Origin: Siphonodentalium dalli
Lineage: Eukaryota > Mollusca > Scaphopoda > Gadilida > Siphonodentaliidae
DNA length: 64,000 nt
Direction: 5' to 3'
Assembly (NCBI GenBank): GCA_032622095.1
Contig: CP136063.1
Location: forward strand, 283,271,426 to 283,335,425
In this document: in pieces, positions 1 to 9,331 of the stretch
Layout of the letters: each line of letters begins with the position of its first letter
Position numbering within the stretch: position 1 is the first letter of the stretch
Made by a program: the position numbers and the translations under genes
Notes under the pieces: model-generated
Told to the model about the DNA's origin: nothing
Seen by the model: the letters and a program-made list of their open reading frames with translations, nothing else
The model's database searches: none

Positions 1-430
1 TCCACATTGGCATTGTGTGCAATAAATCATACGTATCTGTATTAATTACATGTAAGTATATCTCCTGTCCACATTGGCATTGTGTGCAATAAATCATACG
101 TATCTGTATTAATTACATGTAAGTATATCTCCTGTCCACATTGGCATTGTGTGCAATAAATCATACGTATCTGTATTAATTACATGTAAGTATATCTTCT
201 GTCCACATTGGCATTGTGTGCAATAAATCATACGTATCTGTATTAATTACATGTAAGTATATCTCCTGTCCACATTGGCATTGTGTGCAATAAATCATAC
301 GTATCTGTATTAATTACATGTAAGTATATCTCCTGTCCACATTGGCATTGTGTGCAATAAATCATACGTATCTGTATTAATTACATGTAAGTATATCTCC
401 TGTCCACATTGGCATTGTGTGCAATAAATC
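1..430. repeat. 67-bp tandem repeat array, about 6.4 copies
   Basis: Units start at 1, 68, 135, 202, 269, 336 and 403 with TCCACATTGGCATTGTGTGC. They are almost identical; one visible change is TCTTCTG for TCTCCTG in the third unit. The array runs off the left edge. Its last unit passes into GAGATCGATCATG, part of the composite repeat described below. Single or diverged versions of the same module occur at about 7,890-7,960, 20,930-21,030 and 22,250-22,560, so the array is a local expansion of one piece of that dispersed unit. No coding potential is evident. Confidence 0.95.
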
Positions 431-765
431 GAGATCGATCATGTTTAGGGATAATTCTTTTAGATGTTTGAGTTCACACGATATACCAATTTTGGCATGA
501 ACTTTTATGTGGCGCCCCCTACATGGTGTTACTCCTTCGTGAAGTTTCATTTCAAGCTTTTAAACAAACATCGGTTTCTTGCCCACAAATGGTTACAACA
601 TTCATCATTTCCAAATCAACAAGATGCTATCGATAACTCTATTCTCTAATCAAATGGCGACACATTGGGTTATTGCTCTTGCTACGACCGCCGCCGCTTG
701 ATCAGATGCATTGCACAACACCACACTGTCAGTATATAAGCTAAATTAACAGGTATGTTTATCGG
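431..765 (+). repeat. Composite repeat, B module with TATA-like box
   Basis: This stretch matches 7,085-7,380, 19,440-19,750 and 21,020-21,340 in the same order: a TTGTTTTAGATGTTTG-like start, a TTCATTTCAA segment, ATCGATAACTCTA, GGCGACACATTGGGTTATTG, GCATTGCACAACACCAC, then CAGTATATAAGCTAAATTAACAGG. The TATATAAG box lies about 30-35 bp before the tRNA-like module that starts at 766. The open frame at 464-649 has no recognisable protein and is not shared by the other copies. Confidence 0.75.
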
Positions 766-925
766 GTGAGCCGTAGCCAGGTGGTCTATACCTCGGCGCC
801 AAATGATTGGCGCCAGTTCAATTCACATGAGCCTGAAGCATCTGATGTTCTCCGTCTCCGTCAGTCCTCGGGCTGGCGGGGTTGGGGGTCCATCTGGCTA
901 ATTCGACACTCACCTTTTGATTGTC
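766..925 (+). ncRNA. tRNA-like (SINE-like) module, copy 1
   Basis: Starts GTGAGCCGTAGCCAGGTGG, where TAGCCAGGTGG differs from the pol III box A consensus at about one position. About 45 bp later CAGTTCAATTC resembles box B. The module ends in CTCACCTTTTG, a possible pol III T-run stop. It can form GGCGCC/GGCGCC and GC-rich stems. Other copies lie at 5,372, 6,102, 7,389 (cut short), 18,962, 19,759 and 21,349, and inverted at 25,440-25,592. It is better conserved than its surroundings. It could be a tRNA-derived SINE or a small RNA gene; transcription is inferred only. Confidence 0.5.
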
Positions 926-1026
926 AAATTATTATAGTTTTATTCTTTTGTTTTACCAAATCCATTTCAAATTTTTATTTTGTTTTAGTTATGTTATTTC
1001 CACGTTCAGAGCCGTATGCCTCAGTT
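926..1026 (+). repeat. AT-rich D module of the composite repeat
   Basis: TTGTCAAATTATTATA through TTATGTTATTTCCAC leads into the minisatellite. The same sequence lies at 5,525-5,638 before the second, shorter 30-bp array, so both arrays sit at the same place in the repeat unit. A shortened relative follows the module at 19,912. Confidence 0.8.
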
Positions 1027-2212
1027 GGAATGGCGTTCATGTTTTGCGATAAGATCGCCCCGGCTGTTTGGCTTGATGGAATGGCGTTCATGTGTTGCGA
1101 TAGGTTCGCCCCGGCTGTTTGGCTTGATGGAATGGCGTTCATGTGTTGCGATAAGATCGCCCCGGCTGTTTGGCTTGATGGAATTGCGTTCATGTGTTGC
1201 GATACGATTGCCCCGACTGTCTGGCTTGATGGAATGGCGTTCATGTGTTGCAATAAGATCGCCCCGACTGTTTGGTTAGATGGAATGGCGTTCATGTTTT
1301 TGCGATAAGATCGCCCTGGCTGTTTGGTTTGATGGAATGGCGTTCATGGCTGTTTGGTTTGATGGAATGGCGTTTATGGCTGTTTGGTTTGATGGAATGG
1401 CGTTCATGTGTTGCGATAAGATCGCCCTGGCTGTTTGGTTTGATGTAATGGCGTTCATGGCTGTTGGTTTGGTGGAATGGCGTTCATGTGTTGCGATAAG
1501 ATCGCCTGGCTGTTTGGTTTGATGGAATGGCGTTCTTGTTTTGCGATAAGATCGCCATGGCGGTTTGGTTTGATGGAATGGCGTTCATGTTTTGCGATAA
1601 GATCGCCCTGGCTGATTGGTTTGATGGAATGGCGTTCATGGCTGTTTGGTTTGATGGAATGGCGTTCATGGCTGTTTGGTTTGATGGAATGGCGTTCATG
1701 GCTGTTTGGTTTGATGGAATGGCGTTCATGTGTTGCGATAAGATCGCCCTGGCTGTTTGGTTTGATGGAATGGCGTTCATGTTTTGCGATAAGATCGCCC
1801 TGGCGGTTTGGTTTGATGGAATGGCGTTCATGTTTTGCGATAAGATCGCCCTGGCTGATTGGTTTGATGGAATGGCGTTCATGGCTGTTTGGTTTGATGG
1901 AATGGCGTTCATGGCTGTTTGGTTTGATGGAATGGCGTTCATGACTGTTTGGTTTGATGGAATGGCGTTCATGTGTTGCGATAAGATCGCCCTTGCTGTT
2001 TGGTTTGATGGAATGGCGTTCATGGCTGTTTGGTTTGATGGAATGGCGTTCATGTGTTGCGATAAGATCGCCCTGGCGGTTTGGTTTGATGGAATGGCGT
2101 TCATGTTTTGCGATAAGATCACCCTGGCTGTTTGGTTTGATGGAATGGCGTTCATGGCTGTTTGGTTTGATGGCATGGCGTTCATGGCTGTTTGTTTTGA
2201 TGGAATGGCGAA
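1027..2212. repeat. Modular 30/51-bp minisatellite
   Basis: The core is 30 bp (GGCTGTTTGGTTTGATGGAA plus TGGCGTTCAT). Many units carry an extra 21 bp containing TTGCGATAAGATCGCC, where GCGAT and ATCGC can pair as a small hairpin, giving 51-bp units. The two unit types alternate irregularly. The first five or so units are mostly the 51-bp type with GCTTGATGG; later ones mix 30 and 51. Both lengths are multiples of three, so frames stay open on both strands. These are not genes. Confidence 0.95.
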
Positions 2213-2480
2213 TATTTATGAACTTGCCATATCTTAATATTATAAAAATAATATATGTTTTATGCCATTTCCTCACTTATTTGACACCCTTTATTTACTC
2301 ACTATATATACCGTTCAAACGACTGAATTCCTTTGACACTAATATAGGATTGTATCAACATGTGACGTACATGTGTACCCACAACTTGACCAGACACAAA
2401 TTGACCAGAGTCCAGAAATATGTAAGATAAAGCATTGAAGACACACTGTCATACACACATGTTCGATAGTCGCACACATA
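2213..2480 (+). repeat. Composite repeat, E and F modules
   Basis: GCGAATATTTATGAACTTGCCAT through CACAACTTG matches 5,798-5,980. It is followed by GAGTCCAGAAATAT...GTTCGATAG, which matches 6,001-6,080. In the second copy this leads into a tRNA-like module; here it stops at a run of 12 C (2,481-2,492). Confidence 0.85.
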
Positions 2481-3619
2481 CCCCCCCCCCCCACAAAGAC
2501 CGTAAATATTTAATAAATGGATAAAACGATACACGGGAAAAGCCATCTTCCTGCCATATTTCGTTTAAAAGTGTTTTGTATAACAGACGTTCAAGCAACC
2601 GTGTTAGAGGCAGGATCCGCGCTTGACTGAAATTTACTTTTGCCAAATAATTGCCAATTGCTATCCCTGGTAGTATCATTTTCTAAAACCTTATGTTTCG
2701 ACACTCGCGGTTTGAACGACTTTTGATATCGGTAGAAAAGCAGTTAGTTAATAATTAATTATACTCGCATCTTTATTGTGGTTTATCATACAGCAATAAG
2801 CCAATCACCGAACAATACAGTGGTAGGAGGGTTTCTGCATCAGAAGGGCACATCACAGGAGGGTTAGTAATCCCTCCAACCATCAGTTCTATATAATGCT
2901 ATGATATTAACTGCATATTAATAGAGGTGTCAACTGTCCTTAAACCCTATAAAACACCACTAATATAATTATTACTGTAAGAGTTTCCTGAAATTAATAG
3001 TAATGATTGACCAATACTTTTCAAATTGCTTGAGGAATTGAAAATTGACTTGCCAAAACTTTTGCCAAATGAAAATATGTTTTGCCAAATGTGAATTATT
3101 TTTGCAATTGGCAAGTGGCAGCGCGAACCCTGGTTACAGGTTACTATGATAGTAGCTTTTACTCAGTCAGTTTGCGGAAATAAATAGGAACACATTCAAT
3201 ACAAACTATTTTCTAACGACAGAAGCTCAGGGACGTGGTCAGAGGGTCACCGTCAAAGGGGGGGGGGGTGGCTCCCCTTAAGGGTATGTCCCCCTTACAA
3301 GTCAAACTGCACCAACCATTGTTCTAAATTCAAGGTTGGTGAAAATCCATTTTCACCAACTTGTGGACAATTCAAAACGTGACACCCCTCTAAGGTAACT
3401 GATAGCACATTCAGACCAAATGACAATATACAGACACACAATTTAAATGATGACATATATACACATGCAATACGATTTAACTTGAGAAGGCTCACTTGAA
3501 GTAAGCTCATCCGTCAAAGTGTGAGTATGCCAATCTAATTCCATAAGTGATAACCAACTCATACCGAAGACCGAAAAATAGTTAATGAAACACTATAAAT
3601 ACAAGAAGTTTGAGACAAG

Positions 3620-3660
<41 letters not shown>

Positions 3661-3860
3661 CCATATACATACATATATACTTTTGAAATATATATATATA
3701 CATATATATATATATACATACACACATACATACATACGTATACATATATATATTTGAGATGAGGTGAACTTCTGCACCGATGCTATATGCTAAGGGGTTT
3801 CTTCCGATATTATATATACGTTAATGAGGTATCCGATATGATTATTTTATTTTATTATAG
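2481..3860. other. Anonymous insert with homopolymers and a TA microsatellite
   Basis: A 12-C run at 2,481 and a G run near 3,259 flank unremarkable sequence. A (TA)n/TACATA microsatellite fills about 3,618-3,760 and generates a spurious Tyr/Ile-rich frame. 3,040-3,120 repeats TTTTGCCAAATG three times. Together with the LINE fragment to its right this appears to be material inserted into the composite repeat, because the repeat resumes mid-module at about 4,718. No gene recognised. Confidence 0.5.
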
Positions 3861-4705
3861 AACTTAGTCAGAACATATATAGGACGAAAATAAACCTCAC
3901 ACATCGCTTGAAAAGACGATATTCATCACACAACAATTCAATTTGCATTGGGATACACCCGCCAAGGCAGTACGCAAGGAATGTATCCCAATTCAGGTTG
4001 TCAATAAAGATAAAGGTTTCAATTCCAAATATGTCAATCAGTGAATACCAAAATGTGTTTCGTACCACCTGTGCGAACTCAGATGTACACTCGAGATACC
4101 TAAGAGATTTGAATATGTTTGGTTGCAGCGACTACATTGAGCGTCATTGACGTACGTGGTTTTCGGTAAAATATTGGCCATTTTGATACAAATTGGAAAA
4201 TACTTCTTCGAGAGAGAGCTGCCAAAGTTTCCACATTGACTGATTGTCGGGTTTTACATTGAAGAAGAATGATAGAGAATCGTCTCTTTGATCACTCTGA
4301 CTCACCTCGCGTGAGTAGTGAGCAGAGAGACAATCTCTGACAATTTTCTTCCAAGTGGTCTGAATGGGGAAGGAACCCGTTTCCGTAAAAAATAATGGTA
4401 TAAGTCGAATCTATGGAGAATATCAGCAATATCTTTCAGAAATCCTGTCATTGGGCGACCATATATTCGATTACCATGATAATTGAATATGAATACATCG
4501 AGAGCTGCTCTGCGATTCCGTGGTAAGTTAACCAGTGTTCCAAAAAACAGTAATTTTCTCCGCTGAATTTCGTACTCAATAGGGAGAAGTCCGAGTAGTG
4601 ATAGGGATAATATTGTACTGCTGCGTTTCGGAATGCGCTTTAAATTATTAACACACATGCGGTAAGCGCGTTCTAACGTCGTATACTGCGTATGTGACAA
4701 AACCC
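3860..4705 (-). pseudogene. LINE (non-LTR retrotransposon) 3' fragment
   Basis: The minus-strand frame at 4,302-4,700 reads like the region after the reverse transcriptase domain in CR1/L2/Jockey-type LINEs: a T-L-E-R-A-Y-R-M-C-V segment, then LSLLGLLPIEYEIQRRKLLF. The same strand stays codon-like for about 140 bp below 4,302, then breaks in frame. A further short frame at 3,868-4,068 is probably the last part of the protein. No reverse transcriptase core, endonuclease or clear tail is present, so this is a truncated dead copy. The family assignment rests on motif recognition only. Confidence 0.65.
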
Positions 4706-4717
4706 ACCACGATTCAC

Positions 4718-5371
4718 AACCATCTGAACTTCTCCGTCTACATCAGTTCTCGGGCTGGCGGGGCCGGGGACCCATCTGGCCAACTCGAAACTCACCTTTT
4801 GTTTTCTTTTATTTGTTTTCTACCAAATCAAATTTAGCTACTGAAATGCACCGATGTGCTCTATGAACGATGCAAACAACAAGGTAATTATTATGAAATT
4901 AATTTATGACTCGAGTGATAAACTCATTTTCATTATAATTATACCATGTTTGTTTGTATCGTTCGTAAAACACATGAGTATATTTTTCCAATAATCCATG
5001 GGCCAAATTAATTCATTTTTTGCATATATTCTGTTGAGTATAATAGGAGTTGGTTCCATAATGGTCGTATTTAGTGTACAGCCCCCCGTTAAGTAGTCGA
5101 TAAATCGTCATCACTTTTAAGCAGAATGGTATCGGTAACTTATTATATTCCATTCATAAAATATGATGCTGGTATTTTATGAATGTTATCTTGCCTCTAT
5201 AGTTGGTGTAAATTGTCAAGCAACAGTCTAAGACCGATAACTCTACTCTTGAATGAAATGGCGACACATTGGTGGGTTATTGCCCTTTCTTCGACTGCCA
5301 CCGCTTTATCCGATAGATTGCACAACACCACATTGTCAGTATATAAGCTAAATTAACAGGTATATTATCGG
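4718..5371 (+). repeat. Composite repeat: partial tRNA-like module plus G, A and short B modules
   Basis: The tRNA-like module enters midway at CATCTGAAC and ends CTCACCTTTTG near 4,801. Next come the G module (ACTGAAATGC, CCATGGGCCAAATTAATT, AGGAGTTGGT) and CAGCCCCCCGTTAAGTAGTCG near 5,082. The A module (TAAATCGTCATCACTT, CATTCATAAAATAT) follows, then a shortened B module with the TATATAAG box. The CCCGTTAAGTAGTCG here is an empty-site version of the place where a MITE sits at 20,243. Confidence 0.8.
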
Positions 5372-5524
5372 GTGAGCCGTAGCCAGGTGGTCTATACCTC
5401 GGCGCCAATGATTGGCGCCAGTTCAATTCACATGAGCCTGAAGCATCTGATCTTCCCCGTCTCCGTCAGTCCTCGGGCTGGCGGGGTTGGGGGTCCATCT
5501 GGCTAATTCGACACTCACCTTTTG
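5372..5524 (+). ncRNA. tRNA-like (SINE-like) module, copy 2
   Basis: Near-identical to the copy at 766, with box A-like TAGCCAGGTGG, box B-like CAGTTCAATTC and CTCACCTTTTG at the end. A TATATAAG box lies about 33 bp upstream. One A is missing in the CGCCAATGATTGGCGCC loop relative to copy 1, while the GGCGCC stem is kept. Confidence 0.5.
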
Positions 5525-5638
5525 ATTGTCAAATTATTATAATTTTCTTATTTTGTTTTACAAAATCCCTTTCAGCTTTCAAGATTTTATTTTGTTTTAG
5601 TTATGTTATTTCCACTTTCAGAGTCCGTATGCCTCAGT

Positions 5639-5798
5639 TGGAATGGCGTTCATGACTGTTTGGCTTGATGGAATGGCGTTCATGGCTGTTTGTTTTGATG
5701 GAATGGCGTTCATGGCTGTTTGTTTTGATGGAATGGCGTTCATGGCTGTGTGGCTTGATGGAATGGCGTTCATGGATGTTTATCTTGATGGAATGGCG
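5639..5798. repeat. Second, short 30-bp minisatellite
   Basis: About five 30-bp units without the 21-bp insert, placed between the same flanks as the array at 1,027-2,212. It shows that the 21-bp hairpin insert is not needed for the array, and gives a small-allele paralogue for comparison. The open frames here are repeat artefacts. Confidence 0.9.
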
Positions 5799-6101
5799 AA
5801 TATTTATGAACTTGCCATCTCCTAATATTATAAAATTAATAAATGTTTTATGTTATCTCCTCACTTATTTGACACCCTTTATTTATTCACTATATATACC
5901 GCTCAAAAGACTGAAGATTCCTTTGACGCTAATATAGGATTGTATCAACATGTGACGTATATGTGTACCCACAACTTGCACAAAAATAAAAAAATTTTAA
6001 CCGAGTCCAGAAATATATAAGATAAAGCATTGAAGACACCCTGTCATGCCCATGCACACATGTTCGATAGTGCACACATAATCCACATGCATGTTTATCG
6101 G
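5799..6101 (+). repeat. Composite repeat, E and F modules, second copy
   Basis: Parallels 2,213-2,480 and continues without interruption through GTTCGATAGTGCACACATAA into CATGCATGTTTATCGGGTGA. It therefore shows what the unit at 2,480 probably looked like before insertion. Confidence 0.85.
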
Positions 6102-6248
6102 GTGAGCCGCAGCCAGGTGGTTTATGGCGCCTGGCAGGCGGCCATTTCCATTCACATGAGACTCAAGTATCTGCATTTCCCAGTGTCCGTCAGTCCTCGG
6201 GCTGGCGGGACCGGGCACCCATCGGGCCAACTCGACTCTCACCTTTTG
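6102..6248 (+). ncRNA. tRNA-like module, diverged subfamily (copy 3)
   Basis: Reads GTGAGCCGCAGCCAGGTGG, TTTATGGCGCC, GAGACTCAAGTATCTGC and TCGACTCTCACCTTTTG. The subfamily is shared with 18,962-19,088. Upstream it has ACATGCATGTTTATCGG rather than a TATATAAG box, so the box is tied to one subfamily. Confidence 0.45.
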
Positions 6249-7388
6249 AAACAACAGATATTTCCCCTTTATTTGTTTTCTACAAAATAATATTCAGCTA
6301 CTGAAATGCGCAGATGTACCATATGAACAGAGCGATGCAAACAACATGGTAATTATACAAAAAATAAGTTTATGACTCGAATTATGGCTCAAGTTAATTG
6401 ATTTGTTGCATTCTTTTGAGTATAATTGGAGTTTGTCCCATAATGGGCGGATTTAGTGTACAGCCCCACATTAAGGTTACACTGGTGTAAATGTTTAACA
6501 TAGGCATCAGTGCTAACGTGTTAGCGTAAACTGTTGGCAATATAAATATTGGGTCCAAAATTTTCTTCAAATCTGAAAAATTGACATTTGGGGAAACTTT
6601 TTATGCAAAAACAAAATTCATTTCCGTCTAGCAGGGAACTCGCTTTTAAATCTTGAGTTTTCGTAACTAGTGTGAGATCAGCATAAATACTGTCATATTT
6701 TAGACCACACCAAAAAATTCAAACTTCACTGCAAGGGGTTAATTCCTGTGCCAATGGCTATTTTACCTATGGGAAATCACAGGGAAGAGGTGTGATGATT
6801 GTTTTTATGAAAAAAGCACACAAAGCTATTGACCAATCAGGGCCTAGTATCTATTTTATTCATCCGCTAGATGTCACTCCGAACCATATTTACACCAGTG
6901 TAACATTAAGTAGTCGACACATCGTCATCACTATACTGAATGGTGTCGGTAACTTATTATATTCCATTCATAAAATACTAGGTGTCGGTAACTTATTATA
7001 TTCCATTCATAAAATACTACATGCTTGCGTGATATATGTGACAGCTTGCCACTTCAGTGGGTGCAATACATCGGAGATATATTGGGGTAATTGTTTTAGA
7101 TGTTTGCATTAACACGATATTTTGGGATGGACATGTATTTGCCTCTCCTTCTTTGAGTTTCATTTCAAACTTTACCCAGATTTAAACAAGCAGCGGTAAC
7201 CTGCCCACAAAGGTGTCGAACACTCCTCACCACCAAAAGCAAAAGATTGATATCGATAACTCTAGTATTGAATGAAATGGCGACGCATTGAGTTATTGCT
7301 CTTTCTTCGACTGCCGCCGCTTGATCAGATGCAATGCACAACACCACATTGTCAGTATATAAGCTAAATTAGCAGGTAAGTTTATAGG
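6249..7388 (+). repeat. Composite repeat, G, A and B modules with a private insert
   Basis: The G module (6,255-6,470) is followed by about 420 bp not seen in the other copies (roughly 6,475-6,895). This begins TTACACTGGTGTAAATG and ends ATTTACACCAGTGTAACATTAAG, so it is bounded by inverted TTACACTGGTGTAAAT sequence, probably a small inserted element. The A module follows, with the segment GGTGTCGGTAACTTATTATA duplicated in tandem (about 6,941-7,018), then a B module with TATATAAG near 7,354. Confidence 0.7.
6475..6895. mobile_element. Candidate small TIR element inside a composite repeat copy
   Basis: Bounded by TTACACTGGTGTAAAT and its reverse complement (ATTTACACCAGTGTAA), a 16-bp terminal inverted repeat. 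Paralogous copies of the composite unit (near 5,090 and 7,665) lack this block between CAGCCCC and the A module. The right end is followed by CATTAAGTAGTCG and the left is preceded by CACATTAAGG, so CATTA or TTAA may be the target sequence. No coding capacity. Confidence 0.55.
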
Positions 7389-7490
7389 GTGAGCCGTAGC
7401 CAGGTGGTCTATACATTGGTGCCAAATGATTGGCGCCAGTTCAATTCACATGAGCCTGAAGCATCTGATGTTCCCCGTCTCCGTCAGTCG
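7389..7490 (+). ncRNA. tRNA-like module, 3'-truncated copy 4
   Basis: Keeps the box A-like and box B-like segments but stops at CCGTCAGTCG, then joins directly to the G module. An upstream TATATAAG box and CAGGTAAGTTTATAGGG are present. Confidence 0.45.
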
Positions 7491-8087
7491 CATATGTTTT
7501 TTCTTTCTTTTATTTGTTTTCTACAAAAATGTCGTAATCTCATTTTCAATATAATTACCATTTTTATTTGTATCGTTCATAAAGCACATGAGTATATTTT
7601 TCCAATAATCCATGGGTCAAATTAATAGGAGTTGGTCCCATAATGGTCGTATTTAGTATACAGCCCCCGTTAAGTAGTCGATAAATCGTCATCACTATTC
7701 AGCAGAATGGTATCGGTAACTTATTATATTCCATTCATAAAATATGATGCTGGTATTTTATGAATGTTATCTTGCCTCTATAGTTTGTGTAAATTGTCAA
7801 TAACTATTAACTCCTATTATTTATTGTATCGGTTGGCACCATCAACGTTTGATGTTGCACACTATTATCAGAGGGATATCTTTTTTTAGAAAAATCATGC
7901 ATTCCTGTTGTAATTACATGCAAGTCTACCTATGCAATATATCGAAAATAGATAGGGTTAATTGTTTTAGAAGTTTGAATTATTACTATATTTTTGGATG
8001 GACCTGTATCAGCCGCCCCTACATGGTAATATACTCCTTCGTGAACTTTCATTTCAAACTTTGCCCAGAACACATTATGTACCTATT
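7491..8087 (+). repeat. Composite repeat, G-A-67bp-B modules, interrupted by a LINE
   Basis: Ends in TTTGCCCAGAACACATTATG, where other copies continue TTTGCCCAGATTTAAACAAAC. The break coincides with the tail of the LINE on the minus strand. It contains the empty site CCCCCGTTAAGTAGTCG near 7,664. Confidence 0.8.
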
Positions 8088-8499
8088 TTTTTTTCTTTAA
8101 ACATATTTTATTGTAATATAATATTACAAGAGGGATCTGGGCACAAGTTTTAACAACTTAAATCCGCCCCACTCCCATTAACATTTTAACAAATACAACG
8201 TAGATGACGAACATAACATATATACAGGATGATGTATGGTGTGGTTGTGATTGCTGTCAGTCCTACCCTGCTTTTGAAATTTCATCTGAGGTAGTCAACA
8301 GTTGTAACGCAAAGGAGGATCTCGCCTATATTTGTTAGCGGAGGGGGCATAATTAAAGCGTTTCGTTGATGAAATGTATGAATAAACAAAATGGAAAAGA
8401 ATTTCATTGCGTCGATTCGATTCTGATGATATCCCTGTGAGTAAGGAGGAAATGTTAGATATTATAAATTGGTGGGCTGCAATCTTATTGAAGAGTTCG

Positions 8500-9122
8500 C
8501 ATCTTTCGGTAGCATACAGGGGGCACTCAAAGAAATAATGAAAGGAATCTTCGACTTCGTATCCACATGTGCATTTAGAGGTATCAGAGATAAAATTGTT
8601 TTACATATCTGATTTTAATTCACTACAATAGTTGCGAGTTCTGCAGTGTAAGATGCTTAGTTTTCTTGGACCATTAATAAAGAATTGTGGAGGTTTCGTG
8701 GGCGGGTCAATTAATTTCAAATTCATCTTAAATTCAGGAAGAGTACTTACATTTGTAATAGGCTTTGGTAGTTTATTCCAAGATAACGTACTTTTAGGTA
8801 AATAAGAGTTTCTGAAATGTTCTGTATGCGAATGGTATGAATAGAATTTGTCAGGTTCGCGCATATCATATCGATTACTGGCAACTTGTCTTGATCAGGG
8901 TGGCAACATGAGCGTGAGGTAATTGGGGACTTGGTTGTTTAATATTTTAAACATGGTGTGCAACTCGTGGAGTTCTCGTCGAATTTCAAGCCTTGACCAT
9001 CCTACTTCGTCAAACAAGCGATTTATATCTACGGAACGCGTTAATCCTGTTACTATTCTTGCAGCATCTTTATGTATGTCATCGAACTTTTTTAATAAGT
9101 AATCTGTTGCTGTGCCCCACAC
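8500..9122 (-). pseudogene. LINE ORF2 C-terminal region
   Basis: Two minus-strand frames (8,895-9,122 and 8,601-8,864) carry features usual after the reverse transcriptase thumb: KDAARIVTGLTRS, a segment ending W-S-R-L-E-I-R-R-E-L, and then a YLPKSTLSWNKLP motif. Below 8,601 a C-x-C...H-x4-C motif (CTCGYEVEDSFHYFFEC) can be read near 8,530-8,580. That Cys/His end is common in L2/CR1-like ORF2 proteins and may bind nucleic acid. The frames are separated by breaks, so no single protein is made. Confidence 0.75.
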
Positions 9123-9331
9123 TACATCGGCATAGTCTATAATTGGTAATATATATGCTATGTATATTTTTTCAAGTGGTTTCGGTCTAGGTCGTACTTC
9201 AGTCTTCTTAATTGTGAGAGACGCGATGTTGCTTTGTTTGCTATTGTATTTATATGAGTGTTCCAGTTTAGATTCGATTGTATTTCAAGTCCAAGATGTT
9301 TGTGTGAGTTTGTAAATAATACATTTTCTTT

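Noticed and set aside
766-2276. Long repetitive open frames on both strands (for example 273 codons on the minus strand at 1,455-2,276)
   Set aside because: The 30- and 51-bp units are multiples of three and lack stops in several phases, so every strand looks open. There is no signal, start context or conserved frame.
3559-3777. Tyr/Ile-rich minus-strand frame
   Set aside because: Translation of the TA/TACATA microsatellite.
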